Below are positions 1-9,663 of a stretch of DNA of 64,000 bases, one piece after another. The notes below the pieces were generated by a model, which worked only from the letters and a program-made list of their open reading frames with translations, ran no database searches and was not told the origin of the DNA. The stretch is taken from NCBI RefSeq assembly GCF_010894455.1, contig NZ_JAAIXY010000009.1:366584-430583 (forward strand), given 5' to 3'. Positions within the stretch are counted from its first letter, which is position 1, and every line of letters starts with the position of its first letter. Made by a program: the position numbers and the translations under genes. This DNA is from Myxococcus eversor (lineage in GTDB: Bacteria; Myxococcota; Myxococcia; Myxococcales; Myxococcaceae).

Positions 1-2
1 TG

Positions 3-3000
3 CTGGCGCGCTACAGCGGACAGTGGGACGTGGTGGTGGGTTCACCAGTATCGGGGCGGACGACGAAGGAGGTCGAAGGGCTGATTGGCTTCTTCGTGAA
101 CACGCTGGTGGTGAGGACGGAGGCGTCGGGCGAGCTGACGTTCCGGGAGATGTTGAGGCGTGTCCGGGACGCGGTCCTGGGGGCGCTTACGCACCAGGAC
201 GTGCCGTTCGAGAAGCTGGTGGATGCGTTGCAACTGTCTCGCGACCTGAGCCGCTCGCCGTTGGTGCAGGTGTCCTTCGCGCTCCAGAGCGCACCGTCGG
301 GAGACCTGTCGTTGCCGGGGCTCACGCAGCAACCGGTGGACGTGGGGACTCGGACCGCCAAGTTCGACCTCGCGTTGTCCGTGCGAGAGGACGTGGAGGG
401 ACTGTCAGGCTCCTGGGATTTGAACACGGACCTGTTCGACACCGCGACGGTGGAGCGGATGGCGACGCACTACCAGCGGTTGCTGGAGGCGGTCGTGGAA
501 GTGCCGGAGGCGACGCTGCGAGCGCTTCCGATGCCAGGGCACCGCGAGGTCCCCGTGAAGGTCGCTGGTCCCCGCATCCAGTCACGCAGCGGCGAGCGCG
601 TGATTCCAGAGGAGGGGTTGGAGGGCTTCATCGCTCCCAGGACCGCGATGGAAGAGCTGGTGGCGGAGACCTGGGTTCCGCTGCTGGGCGTGAAGCGCCT
701 CGGCGCGGAGGACAACTTCTTCGAGCGAGGAGGACACTCGCTGCTGGTGATGCAGGCGGCGTCCCGGCTGAGAGCCGCCTTGGGACACGAAGTGCCGGTG
801 CGCATGCTCTTCGAGGCACCCACGGTGTCCTCGTTGGCCGCGAGGCTGTCCACGTTGGTGCGGGGAAGCCTTGAAACTCGGAGTCCGGAGCTGCTCCCCG
901 CATCGAGGGCGGATGCGCTGCCCCTGTCCTTCGCGCAGCAGCGCCTGTGGTTCCTCGACCGGCTGGAGCCGAACAGCCCGCTCTACAACATCGCCCTGGC
1001 GATGACGTTGGAGGGCGCGCTCGACCTTGGCGCGCTGGAGAAGGCGTTCCATGAGTTGGTTCGCCGCCACGAGTCCCTGAGGACGACAATCCGCCAAGGT
1101 GGGCAGGGCGCGATTCAGCACATCAGTCCCTCTGTGTCCGTGCCGCTGTCCGTGGTGGACCTGAGCGGTCTGCCCGTGGAGGCGCGAGCGCCCGAGGCCT
1201 TGCGACTCGGGATGCAGGAGGAGCAGCGCCCGTTCGACTTGAGCGCGGGCCCGTTGCTGCGAGTGACGCTGCTGAAGCTGAGCGAGCAGGAGCATGTGCT
1301 GGTGCTGGTGCTGCACCACATCGTGTCCGACGGCTGGTCGATGGGAGTGCTCACGAAGGAGTTGGAGGCGCTCTACGGCGCGCAGGTGAAGGGCGGAGAC
1401 GCGGCGTTGCCGGAGCTGCCCGTGCAGTACGCGGACTACGCGGTGTGGCAGCGGGAGTGGTTGAAGGGAGAAGTGCTGGAAGAACAGTTGTCGTGGTGGA
1501 GGGCGAAGCTGGAGGGCGCCCCCGAAGCGCTGGAGCTGCCGACCGACCGACCGAGACCCGCGGTGCAGGGGCATCGCGGCGCGAGCATGGCGGTGCGGCT
1601 GTCCTTGGAGCTGAGCGCGAAGCTGAAGCGCTTGAGTCGCGCGGAGGATGTGACGCTGTACATGACGCTGCTGGCGGTGTTCCAGGTGTTGCTGGCGCGC
1701 TACAGCGGGCAGTGGGACGTGGTGGTGGGCTCGCCCGTGTCGGGTCGGACGAGAAAGGAAGTCGAAGGCCTGATTGGCTTCTTCGTGAACACGTTGGTGG
1801 TGAGGACGGAGGCGTCGAGGGCGCTGACGTTCCGTGAGCTGCTGGCGCAGGTCCGGGAGTCCGTGCTGGGCGCCTTCGCGCATCAGGAAGTGCCGTTCGA
1901 GAAGCTGGTGGATGCGTTGCAGTTGTCTCGCGACTTGAGCCGCTCGCCGTTGGTGCAAGTGTCCTTCGCGCTCCAGAGTGCACCGTCGGGAGACTTGTCG
2001 TTGCCAGGGCTCGCGCTGCGCCCGTTGGACCTGGGGACGCAGGTGGCGAAGTTCGACCTCGCGTTGTCCGTGCGAGAGGACGCGGAGGGCATGGCGGGTT
2101 ACTGGGTGTTCAACACGGACCTGTTCGACACGCGGACCGTGGAGCGCCTGGCCATCCACTACGAGCGACTGCTGGAGTCCGCCGTGGCGATGCCCGACGC
2201 GCGGCTGGATGCGCTCGGGATGCCTGGGCACATTGAAGTGCCGGAGAGGACGCCGTCAGTTCGCATCCACGCCCGGCGCACGGAGCAGCGGGATTTGGAG
2301 CAGACCCTGGAGTCCTTCATCGCGCCCAGGACGGCGATGGAGGAGCGGGTGGCGGAGCTCTGGGCGCCGCTGCTGGGCGTGAAGCGCGTTGGCGCGGAGG
2401 ACCATTTCTTCGAGCGGGGAGGGCACTCGCTGCTGGTGATGCAGGTGGCCTCGCGACTGCGGGAGACGCTGGGCCGCGACGTGCCGGTGCGGATGCTCTT
2501 CGAGTCACCCACGGTGTCCGCGCTGGCCTCGCGATTGGATGAACTCGTGAAGGACGGGCTCGGGACAGGTCGTCCAGAGCTGGTCCGTACAGCACGGGCG
2601 GAGGCACTGCCCCAGTCGTTCGCGCAGCAGCGCTTGTGGTTCCTCGACCGGTTGGAGCCGGGTGGCTCGCTCTACAACATCGCGCTCGCGATGAAGCTGG
2701 AGGGCGTGCTCGAAGTGAAGGCCCTGGAGCGTGCCTTCAATGAACTGCTCCGTCGCCACGAATCCTTGAGGACGACCTTCCATCAACATGAGCAGGGGGC
2801 CGTGCAGCGCATCCACGCCGCCGCCTCCCTGCCGTTGTCCGTGGTGGACCTGAGTGGCCTCGCCGTCGAAACCCGAGAGCAAGAGGCGCTCCGACTGGGA
2901 GCCGAAGAAGGACGGCGTCCGTTCGACTTGAGCACAGGCCCGTTGCTGCGAGTGACGCTGCTGAAGCTGGGCGAGCAGGAGCACGTGTTGGTGCTGGTGC

Positions 3001-3640
3001 TGCACCACATCGTGGCGGACGGCTGGTCGACGTGGGTGCTCACGAAGGAGCTGGAGACGCTCTATGGCGCCTATGTGAAGGGAGAGGCCGCGACGTTGCC
3101 GGAGTTGCCCGTGCAGTACGTGGACTACGCGGTGTGGCAGCGCGAGTGGCTGAAGGGGGAGGTGCTGGAGGAGCAGTTGTCGTGGTGGAGGACGAAGCTG
3201 GCGGGCGTACCCGAAGCGCTGGAGGTGCCCACGGACCGACCGAGGCCTGCGGTGCAGGGGTACCAGGGCGCGAGCGTGGCGGTGAGGCTGTCCTCGGAGT
3301 TGAGCGAGAAGTTGAAGCAACTGAGCCTGCGGGAGGGCGTGACGCTGTACATGACGCTGCTTGCGGGCTTCCAGGTGCTGCTGGCGCGCTACAGCGGACA
3401 GTGGGACGTGGTGGTGGGCTCGCCGGTGTCGGGGCGCACGACGAAGGAAGTGGAGGGGCTGATTGGCCTCTTCGTGAACACGCTGGTGGTGAGGACGGAG
3501 GCGTCGGGCGAGCTGACGTTCCGGGAGATGTTGGGGCGTGTGAAGGAGTCGGTGCTGGGGGCCTTCGGGCACCAGGAGGTGCCGTTCGAGAAGCTGGTGG
3601 AGGCTCTGAACCTGAAGCGCGACATGAGTCGCGCGCCGTT
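3..3640 (+). repeat. Tandem in-frame repeat, 1,689-bp period, within the NRPS
   Basis: The same stretch beginning CTGGCGCGCTACAGCGG starts at 3, 1692 and 3381, so the spacing is exactly 1,689 bp (563 codons) twice. The carrier Ser codons (738, 2427) and the C-domain HH codons (1314, 3003) keep the same offset. Two C-PCP units are therefore near-identical in length and close in DNA sequence, and the third copy diverges after the C domain where an A domain follows. Recent duplication or gene conversion is the likely cause. Confidence 0.9.
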
Positions 3641-5801
3641 GGTCCAGGTGGTGTTCCAGCTCTTGAACACGCCTTCGGGAGACCTGTCGTTGTCCGGCCT
3701 CGCGCAACGCCCGTTGGACCTGGGGCTTCGTGCCGCCAAGGTCGACCTCGCGCTGAGCGTGCGAGAAACCGCGGAGGGTATCGAGGGAGCGCTCGAGTTC
3801 AGCAGCGACCTGTACGACGTGGCGACGATGGAGCGCTTCGGAGAACACCTGGAGCGTCTGCTGGAAGGCGCGGTGACCGAGCCGGGCCGACGACTGCGAG
3901 ACCTTCCGCTCCTGAGCGAGTCCTCGCGGCGGGAGTTGCTGGCGCGGGGCGGCAGCGAAGCGCCCTTCGAGGGGGAGTGCCTGCACCGGTTGTTCGAGGC
4001 CCAGGCCGCGCGAACGCCCGAGGCCATCGCGGTGGAGATGGAAGGGCGGACGCTGACGTACGCCCAGCTCGACCGGAGAGCCCACAAGTTGGCCACGGTG
4101 TTGCGCAAGCGGGGCGTGAGGCCCGACGTGGTGGTGGGCCTGTGCCTGGGGCCGAGCCTCGATTGGGTCGTGGCGATGCTCGCCATCCTCAAGGCGGGAG
4201 GCGCCTACCTGCCGATGGACCCGGAGCATCCACCGGAGCGCCTCGCATACATGCTGGATGACGCTAAGGTCGCTCTGCTGGTGTCGCGCTCGGAAGAGAG
4301 GTCCCGACTCGCCTGGTCCGGGGCCACCGTATTGCTGGATGAAATCGGTGAGCTTGATGACCTGGTGGTGGGCGCGGAATCGCCGGCGCCCGAAGTCACG
4401 GCGCGAAACCTCGCGTATGTCATCTACACGTCGGGGAGCACAGGGCGCCCGAAGGGGACGCTGCTGGCGCACCGGGGCGCGGCGAACCTGGTGGAGTCCT
4501 TCCCCTCGTTGCTCGGCGGTCTTGGTCCGAGCGACAGGACGTTGATGTTCGCGACGGTGAGCTTCGATGCCTCCGTGGCGGAGGTCTTCCCCGCGCTGCT
4601 GCACGGTGCGACGCTGGTCCTGGCCCGGCGTGCGCAGATGGCGCCTGGAAGGCCGTTGGCGGAGTTGCTCGCGCGCGAGCGAATCTCCGTGGCGACCCTG
4701 CCGCCGTCGGTCCTGGCGATGATGCCGGAGGTCGAGCTTCCCAGTCTTCGAGTCCTGCTCTCGGCGGGCGAGGCCTGCACCGCGGAGCTGGTGGCACGGT
4801 GGAGTCCGGGGCGCCGTTTCGTCAATGGTTATGGCCCGACGGAAGGAACAGTGGCCGCGACCTGGGGCGAGTGCTTCCCAGGAACGCGCCCCACGATTGG
4901 CAGGCCGTTGCGCAACGTGGTGGTGCGGGTGATGGATGAAGCGGGCAACCTGGCTCCCACGGGAGTCTGGGGCGAGCTGTACCTCGGTGGCGTGGGACTG
5001 GCGCGAGGTTACCTGGGTCGTCCGGACCTGACGGCGGAGCGCTTCGTCCCGGACCCGTTTGGTGAAGGAGGACGGCTGTATCGAACGGGTGACGTGGTGC
5101 GGCTGCTCGAAGACGGAAGGGTCGAGTACCTGCGGCGCGCCGATGCCCAGGTGAAGGTGCGTGGCGTGCGCGTCGAGCCCGCGGAGGCGAGTGCCGCGCT
5201 CTCGGCCCATCCGGAGGTCCGGTCCGCCGTGGTCATGGGCCGGGAAGACACGCCGGGAGACATGCGGTTGGTGGCGTATGTGGTGCCGAGGGACGAGGCC
5301 CCGTTGACGGCCGATGTGCTGCGCGCGTGGATGAAGCGCTCGTTGCCGGAGCCATGGGTTCCTTCGGTGTTCGTGATGCTGCGCGAGTTGCCGCTCACGC
5401 CGAACGGGAAGGTGGACTGGAAGGCATTGCCCGCGCCCGAGGCGCACCGGCCAGAGCTGAGCGGTGGCTACGTCGCGCCTCGAGAGGGCCTGGAGCAGGT
5501 GCTCGCCCAACTGGTGGCGGAGGTCCTGAAGCTGGACCGCGTGGGCGCGGACGACAACTTCTTCGACCTGGGCGGCAACTCGCTCCTCTTGCAGTCGCTT
5601 CAGTTGAAGCTGGAGGAGCGGCTGGAGCGCAAGGTGCCGTTGGTGTCGCTGCTCCAGTTCTCCACCGTGCGCACGCTCGCCGCTCAGTTGGGGCCCGCCC
5701 CGGAGCCGGAGGCGCCTCGTCAGGCCGCGACTGCCGGAGACAGACGTGAGGGACTCCAGCGTCTGGCGCAGCAGCGACGACGACGACCTGGCTCGGATTA
5801 A
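3..5801 (+). CDS. Nonribosomal peptide synthetase, 5' part outside the window (C-PCP, C-PCP, C-A-PCP)
   Basis: Multimodular peptide synthetase whose frame is already open at base 3. Visible order: the C-terminal half of a condensation domain (to about 520), a carrier protein (FFERGGHSLL, phosphopantetheine Ser codon 738-740), a full C domain (HHIVSDG from 1314), a carrier (Ser 2427-2429), a C domain (HHIVADG from 3003), an adenylation domain (about 3960-5430) and a final carrier (FFDLGGNSLL, Ser 5580-5582). There is no thioesterase. The first two units have no A domain: a linker of roughly 45 residues joins C directly to PCP. The single A domain carries YTSGSTGRPKG, NGYGPTE, YRTGD and NGKVD. 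Pocket residues aligned by eye read D-A-A-T-L-A-G-V-A, nearest to aromatic or hydrophobic codes, but this is weak. The Arg-rich C-terminal tail could be a docking peptide. The gene is convergent with the PKS. Confidence 0.95.
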   Translation: MARYSGQWDVVVGSPVSGRTTKEVEGLIGFFVNTLVVRTEASGELTFREMLRRVRDAVLGALTHQDVPFEKLVDALQLSRDLSRSPLVQVSFALQSAPSGDLSLPGLTQQPVDVGTRTAKFDLALSVREDVEGLSGSWDLNTDLFDTATVERMATHYQRLLEAVVEVPEATLRALPMPGHREVPVKVAGPRIQSRSGERVIPEEGLEGFIAPRTAMEELVAETWVPLLGVKRLGAEDNFFERGGHSLLVMQAASRLRAALGHEVPVRMLFEAPTVSSLAARLSTLVRGSLETRSPELLPASRADALPLSFAQQRLWFLDRLEPNSPLYNIALAMTLEGALDLGALEKAFHELVRRHESLRTTIRQGGQGAIQHISPSVSVPLSVVDLSGLPVEARAPEALRLGMQEEQRPFDLSAGPLLRVTLLKLSEQEHVLVLVLHHIVSDGWSMGVLTKELEALYGAQVKGGDAALPELPVQYADYAVWQREWLKGEVLEEQLSWWRAKLEGAPEALELPTDRPRPAVQGHRGASMAVRLSLELSAKLKRLSRAEDVTLYMTLLAVFQVLLARYSGQWDVVVGSPVSGRTRKEVEGLIGFFVNTLVVRTEASRALTFRELLAQVRESVLGAFAHQEVPFEKLVDALQLSRDLSRSPLVQVSFALQSAPSGDLSLPGLALRPLDLGTQVAKFDLALSVREDAEGMAGYWVFNTDLFDTRTVERLAIHYERLLESAVAMPDARLDALGMPGHIEVPERTPSVRIHARRTEQRDLEQTLESFIAPRTAMEERVAELWAPLLGVKRVGAEDHFFERGGHSLLVMQVASRLRETLGRDVPVRMLFESPTVSALASRLDELVKDGLGTGRPELVRTARAEALPQSFAQQRLWFLDRLEPGGSLYNIALAMKLEGVLEVKALERAFNELLRRHESLRTTFHQHEQGAVQRIHAAASLPLSVVDLSGLAVETREQEALRLGAEEGRRPFDLSTGPLLRVTLLKLGEQEHVLVLVLHHIVADGWSTWVLTKELETLYGAYVKGEAATLPELPVQYVDYAVWQREWLKGEVLEEQLSWWRTKLAGVPEALEVPTDRPRPAVQGYQGASVAVRLSSELSEKLKQLSLREGVTLYMTLLAGFQVLLARYSGQWDVVVGSPVSGRTTKEVEGLIGLFVNTLVVRTEASGELTFREMLGRVKESVLGAFGHQEVPFEKLVEALNLKRDMSRAPLVQVVFQLLNTPSGDLSLSGLAQRPLDLGLRAAKVDLALSVRETAEGIEGALEFSSDLYDVATMERFGEHLERLLEGAVTEPGRRLRDLPLLSESSRRELLARGGSEAPFEGECLHRLFEAQAARTPEAIAVEMEGRTLTYAQLDRRAHKLATVLRKRGVRPDVVVGLCLGPSLDWVVAMLAILKAGGAYLPMDPEHPPERLAYMLDDAKVALLVSRSEERSRLAWSGATVLLDEIGELDDLVVGAESPAPEVTARNLAYVIYTSGSTGRPKGTLLAHRGAANLVESFPSLLGGLGPSDRTLMFATVSFDASVAEVFPALLHGATLVLARRAQMAPGRPLAELLARERISVATLPPSVLAMMPEVELPSLRVLLSAGEACTAELVARWSPGRRFVNGYGPTEGTVAATWGECFPGTRPTIGRPLRNVVVRVMDEAGNLAPTGVWGELYLGGVGLARGYLGRPDLTAERFVPDPFGEGGRLYRTGDVVRLLEDGRVEYLRRADAQVKVRGVRVEPAEASAALSAHPEVRSAVVMGREDTPGDMRLVAYVVPRDEAPLTADVLRAWMKRSLPEPWVPSVFVMLRELPLTPNGKVDWKALPAPEAHRPELSGGYVAPREGLEQVLAQLVAEVLKLDRVGADDNFFDLGGNSLLLQSLQLKLEERLERKVPLVSLLQFSTVRTLAAQLGPAPEPEAPRQAATAGDRREGLQRLAQQRRRRPGSD

Positions 5802-8800
5802 CGCAGCAGGCGTGCCAGCTTCGCTCCGAGCACCTCGACATGCGGTGCTTGCAGCATCGTGTGGTGGTCGCCAGGGACGACCTCCACGCGCGCCGCCGAG
5901 CCCAGGTCCAACCAGCCGAGCTCCGGGTGGGATGGGAAACCGGGAGGTGGCTGTCGGGCGCGGAAGTATTGGAGCTCGCCCCCGTCCCAGGGCGGCGGCA
6001 CGTAGAGACTCAACGCTCGCGTGTTCGCGCGCAGCACGTCCAGTTGTCTGCGGGCCGATTCCAGCTCGGAGAACGGAGGCTCGATGCCGTCGCGTGCTGC
6101 TTCCTCCTGGAGCAGGCGGAACTGCTCTTCGACGGGCAAGTCCTTCGGCCACCCGGTGGACGGTGTGAACGTCTTCCCCGCGCGGAAGGTCAGCAGCGAG
6201 ACCTGGTCCGCGAGCTCCGCGGAGACGTGTCCAGGTGGCGGCGTGTCCAGGAGCGCGCACAGGGGCACGCTGTCGCCTTCAGCCGACAGTCGGCGCGCCA
6301 TCTCGTAGGCGATGGTGCCACCCAGGGAGGCGCCCACGAGCAGGTAGGGGCCTCTGGGGCGCACGGTACGAAGGACGGCGAGGTAGTGCTCCGCCATCTG
6401 CTCCACGGTGGTGTGGCTGGAGGCCCCCGCTTCGAGTCCCACCGACTCGAAGCCGTACATGGGGCGCTCGGGAGCGAGGTGTCTCGCCAGTTCACGGTAG
6501 AAGAGCACCTGTCCACCGGCTGCGTGCACGAAGAAGACGGGCACCCCGTGAGTTCCCTCCTGGAGCCGCACGAGGCAACTGGGGGCCGTGGGCGCGGCGT
6601 CGCGAGCACCGTCTCCAATGCGAATGCGCGCCGCGAGTCGGGCAACCGTGGGGGACTCCAGCACGGTCTTCAGGGGAAGCCGCGCGCCAAGGCGGTCCTG
6701 GATGCGCGCACTCAGGCGCAAGGCGAGCAGTGAGTCTCCGCCCAGGGCGAAGAAGTCATCGTGGATGCCGATGTTCTCCAGATGGAACGTGAGCCTGAAG
6801 CACTCCAGCAACACCTGCTCCGTGTCATTGCGAGGAGGCGCGGCATGAGAGCCCTCGTCGCGTTGAACCTCGGCACGCGCTGCTTCGCGGGCTTCCACGG
6901 CGCGAGCCGTCGTCCCAGTCGCCGTGACGGGCTCAATCCAGTGTCGCTCCCGGTCGAAGCTGTAGCCCGGCAGTGCGACGCGTCGGCGCCGCTCTCCAGC
7001 GCGGAAGCGCTCCCAGTCGATGGTGACACCCGCGAGCCAGGCTTCACCCAGTGAAGCGAGTGGATGCGGAGGCCGCTCCACCGAGGCGGATGCCAGGGTC
7101 GACAGCACGGGCTGCGACGTACGAGTCGGATGCCTCCGTGCGAGCGAGGACAGCGCCGTCCCCGGACCGACTTCGATGAAGGCCCGGTCTCCGCTGGAGA
7201 GCAGCAGGTGCAGTCCGTCGGAGAATCGCACTGTCTCGCGAAGGTGGCGGCACCAGTACATGGGGTCTGCCGCTTCGCGCTCACCGAGCCAGCGTCCGGT
7301 GAGGCTCGACACCACGGGCAGCTTGGGCGCACGCGGGGAGAAGCGGGAGACCACGCGCGCGAAGTCCGCCAGGTGCGGTTCGAGCATGACGGAGTGCGCC
7401 GCGTGGCTCAGATGCAGTCGGCGCGTCTCCACGCCCTGGCCCGCGAGCGTGGCCTCCAGCGCATCGAGCGCGTCCAGAGGCCCCGAGATGACACAGTCGG
7501 AAGGCGTGTTGATGGCCGCGACGGACAGCGAGGAGTTCAGCGGGGATTCCACCTGGGCCAGCGGCGCGAGGACCGCCGTCATCCCGCCAGGAGGAAGCCG
7601 CTCCATGATTCTTCCGCGCGCGGTGACCAGCTCCAGCGCCTCTTCGAGCGTGAAGACGCCGGCCAGACAGGCCGCGACGTATTCGCCCAGCGAATGGCCG
7701 AACAGGGCCTCGGGCTGGACGCCCCGGGACAGCCAGAGCTGCGCCAGCGCCCAGTTACATGTGAACAGCGCCGCCTGGGTCCACAGCGGACGCGCCAGCT
7801 CGCGAGCCGCCGAGTCGTAGCGCTCCGGAGGCGCGAACATCACCTCGCGCAGGTCGCCACCGAGTGGGCCACGCAGCAGCGCGGCACAGCGGTCCACGGC
7901 GTCGCGAAACGCGGGTTCACCGAGCAGCTCCGCGCCCATGTTCACCCGCTGCGCGCCTCCGCCCGGAAAGAGGAAGACAGCGCTTCGTCGGTCCACTTCG
8001 TCGAACGTGGTGCGAGGTCGAAGGGACTCATCCCGATGACTCAGTCGCGCGGAGGTCTCCGGGCGAGTGCTCGTGGTGACGAAGCGTCGCCAGCCGAAGC
8101 GATTGCGCCCGACTTGAAGGGTGTGCGCCACATCCGCGAGCGCGGCTTCGGTGTGGCCCAGGTGCTCCGCCAGTTCCGTGGTCATCCGCTCCAGCGCGGC
8201 CTCGGACCGGGCTGACAGCAACACCAGTTGTTCTTCTCCGCGAGGCGGGTCGCTCACCGGAGTGGGCGCCTCTTCGAGCACGACGTGCACGTTGGTGCCA
8301 CCCATGCCGAACGAACTCACGCCCGCGCGTCGGGGGCCCGGACTGTTCCAGGGTCGAGGCTCGGCCACGATGTAGAAGGGGCTGCCCTCCAGCTCCAGCA
8401 GCGGATTGGGCCGACGGAAGTGGACGGTGGGCGGAAGCTGTCGGTGCTCCAGCGCCAGCACCGCCTTGATGAGTCCTGTCACTCCGGCCGCCGCGTCGAG
8501 ATGGCCGAGGTTGCTCTTCACTGAACCCAGTCCGATGGTGCCCGGTGCAACGCCTCGGAAGACCTGCTTGAGCGCGGCGACCTCGACGGGGTCTCCCAGC
8601 GGGGTGCCCGTGCCGTGGGCCTCGATGAAGGAGATGGTGTGAGGCTCGACTCCCGCCAGGGCCAGGGCATCGCTGATGGCGGCGACCTGTCCGGAGACGG
8701 AGGGCGCGGTGAAGCCCGCCTTGCTGCTGCCATCGTTGTTGGCCGCTGAGCCGAGGATGACCGCGCGAATCGGGTCTCCATCCGCGAGCGCATCCTCCAG

Positions 8801-9562
8801 TCGCTTGAGGAGCACGACGCCGACACCGTTCCCCGGCACGGTGCCCGCCGCCTGGGAATCGAAGGCACGGCAGTGGCCATCGGGAGAAGAGATTCCGCCC
8901 TCCTGAGTGGGGTAGGCGACGAGCTGCGGCGAACGCACGGCCGCGCCTCCCGCGAGCGCCAGATTGCACTCCCCCGCGAGCAGCGCCTGACACGCGAGGT
9001 GCACGGCTGTCAGCGACGTGGAGCACGCCGTCTGCACCGTCAGCGCCGGCCCGGTGAGGTTCAGCTTGTAGGCCACGCGCGTCGCCAGGAAGTCGCTGTG
9101 AGTCCCGAGGATGCTCTCCGTCCAGTCACTGGAGCGCCGCTCCATGCTCGGAATGACGTTGGTCAGCAGATAGGTGCTGAGCGAGGCACCGCCATAGACG
9201 CCCACGTGCAGTGGCCGGGTCCGAGCGGCATGGCCCGCGGATTCGAGCGCGCCCCAACAGCACTCCATGAACAGGCGTTGCTGTGGGTCCAGTTGCTCTG
9301 CCTCGCGAGGGGAGTACCCGAAGAAGCGCGCGTCGAAGAGGTCGGCGCCTTCGATGACGCCCGCCGCCGCGACCCATCCCTCGCCCGAGGGGAAGCCCGC
9401 TTTCGCGCGCTGCTCGGCGTCCAGCACCGTGACGGAGTCGACACCCGAGATGAGGTTGGACCAGAAGCCCTGTGCGTCCGAAGCGCCCGGAAAACGCAGC
9501 GACAACCCGATGATGGCGATGGCCGTCGGGCCGGGCGGCTCATGAGACACGTTCTCACCCAT
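5798..9562 (-). CDS. Type I polyketide synthase module with thioesterase (KS-AT-ACP-TE)
   Basis: Single-module modular PKS of about 1,254 residues. The ketosynthase has active-site Cys180 in VQTACSTSL and the two His motifs EAHGTGTPLGDP (H316) and KSNLGHLDAAAG (H354). The TACSTSL form is typical of ketosynthases that accept a peptidyl chain. The acyltransferase has nucleophile Ser624 in GHSLGEY, and HAAH at 720-723 points to malonyl-CoA rather than methylmalonyl-CoA. The carrier (FFALGGDSLLAL) has Ser944. The thioesterase has GASLGG (Ser1079) and a GDHHTML His motif near the end. No KR, DH or ER is seen, so the added unit would stay a beta-keto group. I chose the ATG at 9562; an upstream in-frame extension looks non-coding. 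The gene is divergent from the second NRPS and its stop overlaps the stop of the first NRPS. Confidence 0.95.
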   Translation of the reverse strand: MGENVSHEPPGPTAIAIIGLSLRFPGASDAQGFWSNLISGVDSVTVLDAEQRAKAGFPSGEGWVAAAGVIEGADLFDARFFGYSPREAEQLDPQQRLFMECCWGALESAGHAARTRPLHVGVYGGASLSTYLLTNVIPSMERRSSDWTESILGTHSDFLATRVAYKLNLTGPALTVQTACSTSLTAVHLACQALLAGECNLALAGGAAVRSPQLVAYPTQEGGISSPDGHCRAFDSQAAGTVPGNGVGVVLLKRLEDALADGDPIRAVILGSAANNDGSSKAGFTAPSVSGQVAAISDALALAGVEPHTISFIEAHGTGTPLGDPVEVAALKQVFRGVAPGTIGLGSVKSNLGHLDAAAGVTGLIKAVLALEHRQLPPTVHFRRPNPLLELEGSPFYIVAEPRPWNSPGPRRAGVSSFGMGGTNVHVVLEEAPTPVSDPPRGEEQLVLLSARSEAALERMTTELAEHLGHTEAALADVAHTLQVGRNRFGWRRFVTTSTRPETSARLSHRDESLRPRTTFDEVDRRSAVFLFPGGGAQRVNMGAELLGEPAFRDAVDRCAALLRGPLGGDLREVMFAPPERYDSAARELARPLWTQAALFTCNWALAQLWLSRGVQPEALFGHSLGEYVAACLAGVFTLEEALELVTARGRIMERLPPGGMTAVLAPLAQVESPLNSSLSVAAINTPSDCVISGPLDALDALEATLAGQGVETRRLHLSHAAHSVMLEPHLADFARVVSRFSPRAPKLPVVSSLTGRWLGEREAADPMYWCRHLRETVRFSDGLHLLLSSGDRAFIEVGPGTALSSLARRHPTRTSQPVLSTLASASVERPPHPLASLGEAWLAGVTIDWERFRAGERRRRVALPGYSFDRERHWIEPVTATGTTARAVEAREAARAEVQRDEGSHAAPPRNDTEQVLLECFRLTFHLENIGIHDDFFALGGDSLLALRLSARIQDRLGARLPLKTVLESPTVARLAARIRIGDGARDAAPTAPSCLVRLQEGTHGVPVFFVHAAGGQVLFYRELARHLAPERPMYGFESVGLEAGASSHTTVEQMAEHYLAVLRTVRPRGPYLLVGASLGGTIAYEMARRLSAEGDSVPLCALLDTPPPGHVSAELADQVSLLTFRAGKTFTPSTGWPKDLPVEEQFRLLQEEAARDGIEPPFSELESARRQLDVLRANTRALSLYVPPPWDGGELQYFRARQPPPGFPSHPELGWLDLGSAARVEVVPGDHHTMLQAPHVEVLGAKLARLLR

Positions 9563-9620
9563 CACCGAACTAGAGCATGGCTGGATGCGCGAGTTGAACG
9601 TGGTTGACCTCAGAGGCTGA

Positions 9621-9633
9621 TAAATCTGATTTA
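9621..9633. promoter_or_regulatory. 13-bp palindrome in the PKS/NRPS divergent promoter region
   Basis: TAAATC-T-GATTTA is a perfect inverted repeat in an unusually AT-rich patch of the 101-bp region between the divergent PKS and NRPS starts. A TTGACC hexamer at 9604-9609 could be a -35 for the NRPS. The palindrome is a candidate operator; no regulator gene lies next to it in this window. Confidence 0.45.
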
Positions 9634-9663
9634 ACCTGAAATAGCTGTCGGGACGGAGGGGTC

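Noticed and set aside
2505-6260. Very long minus-strand open frame opposite the NRPS
   Set aside because: Composition is Arg/His/Gln-rich and typical of the antisense of GC-rich genes; the plus-strand NRPS explains it.
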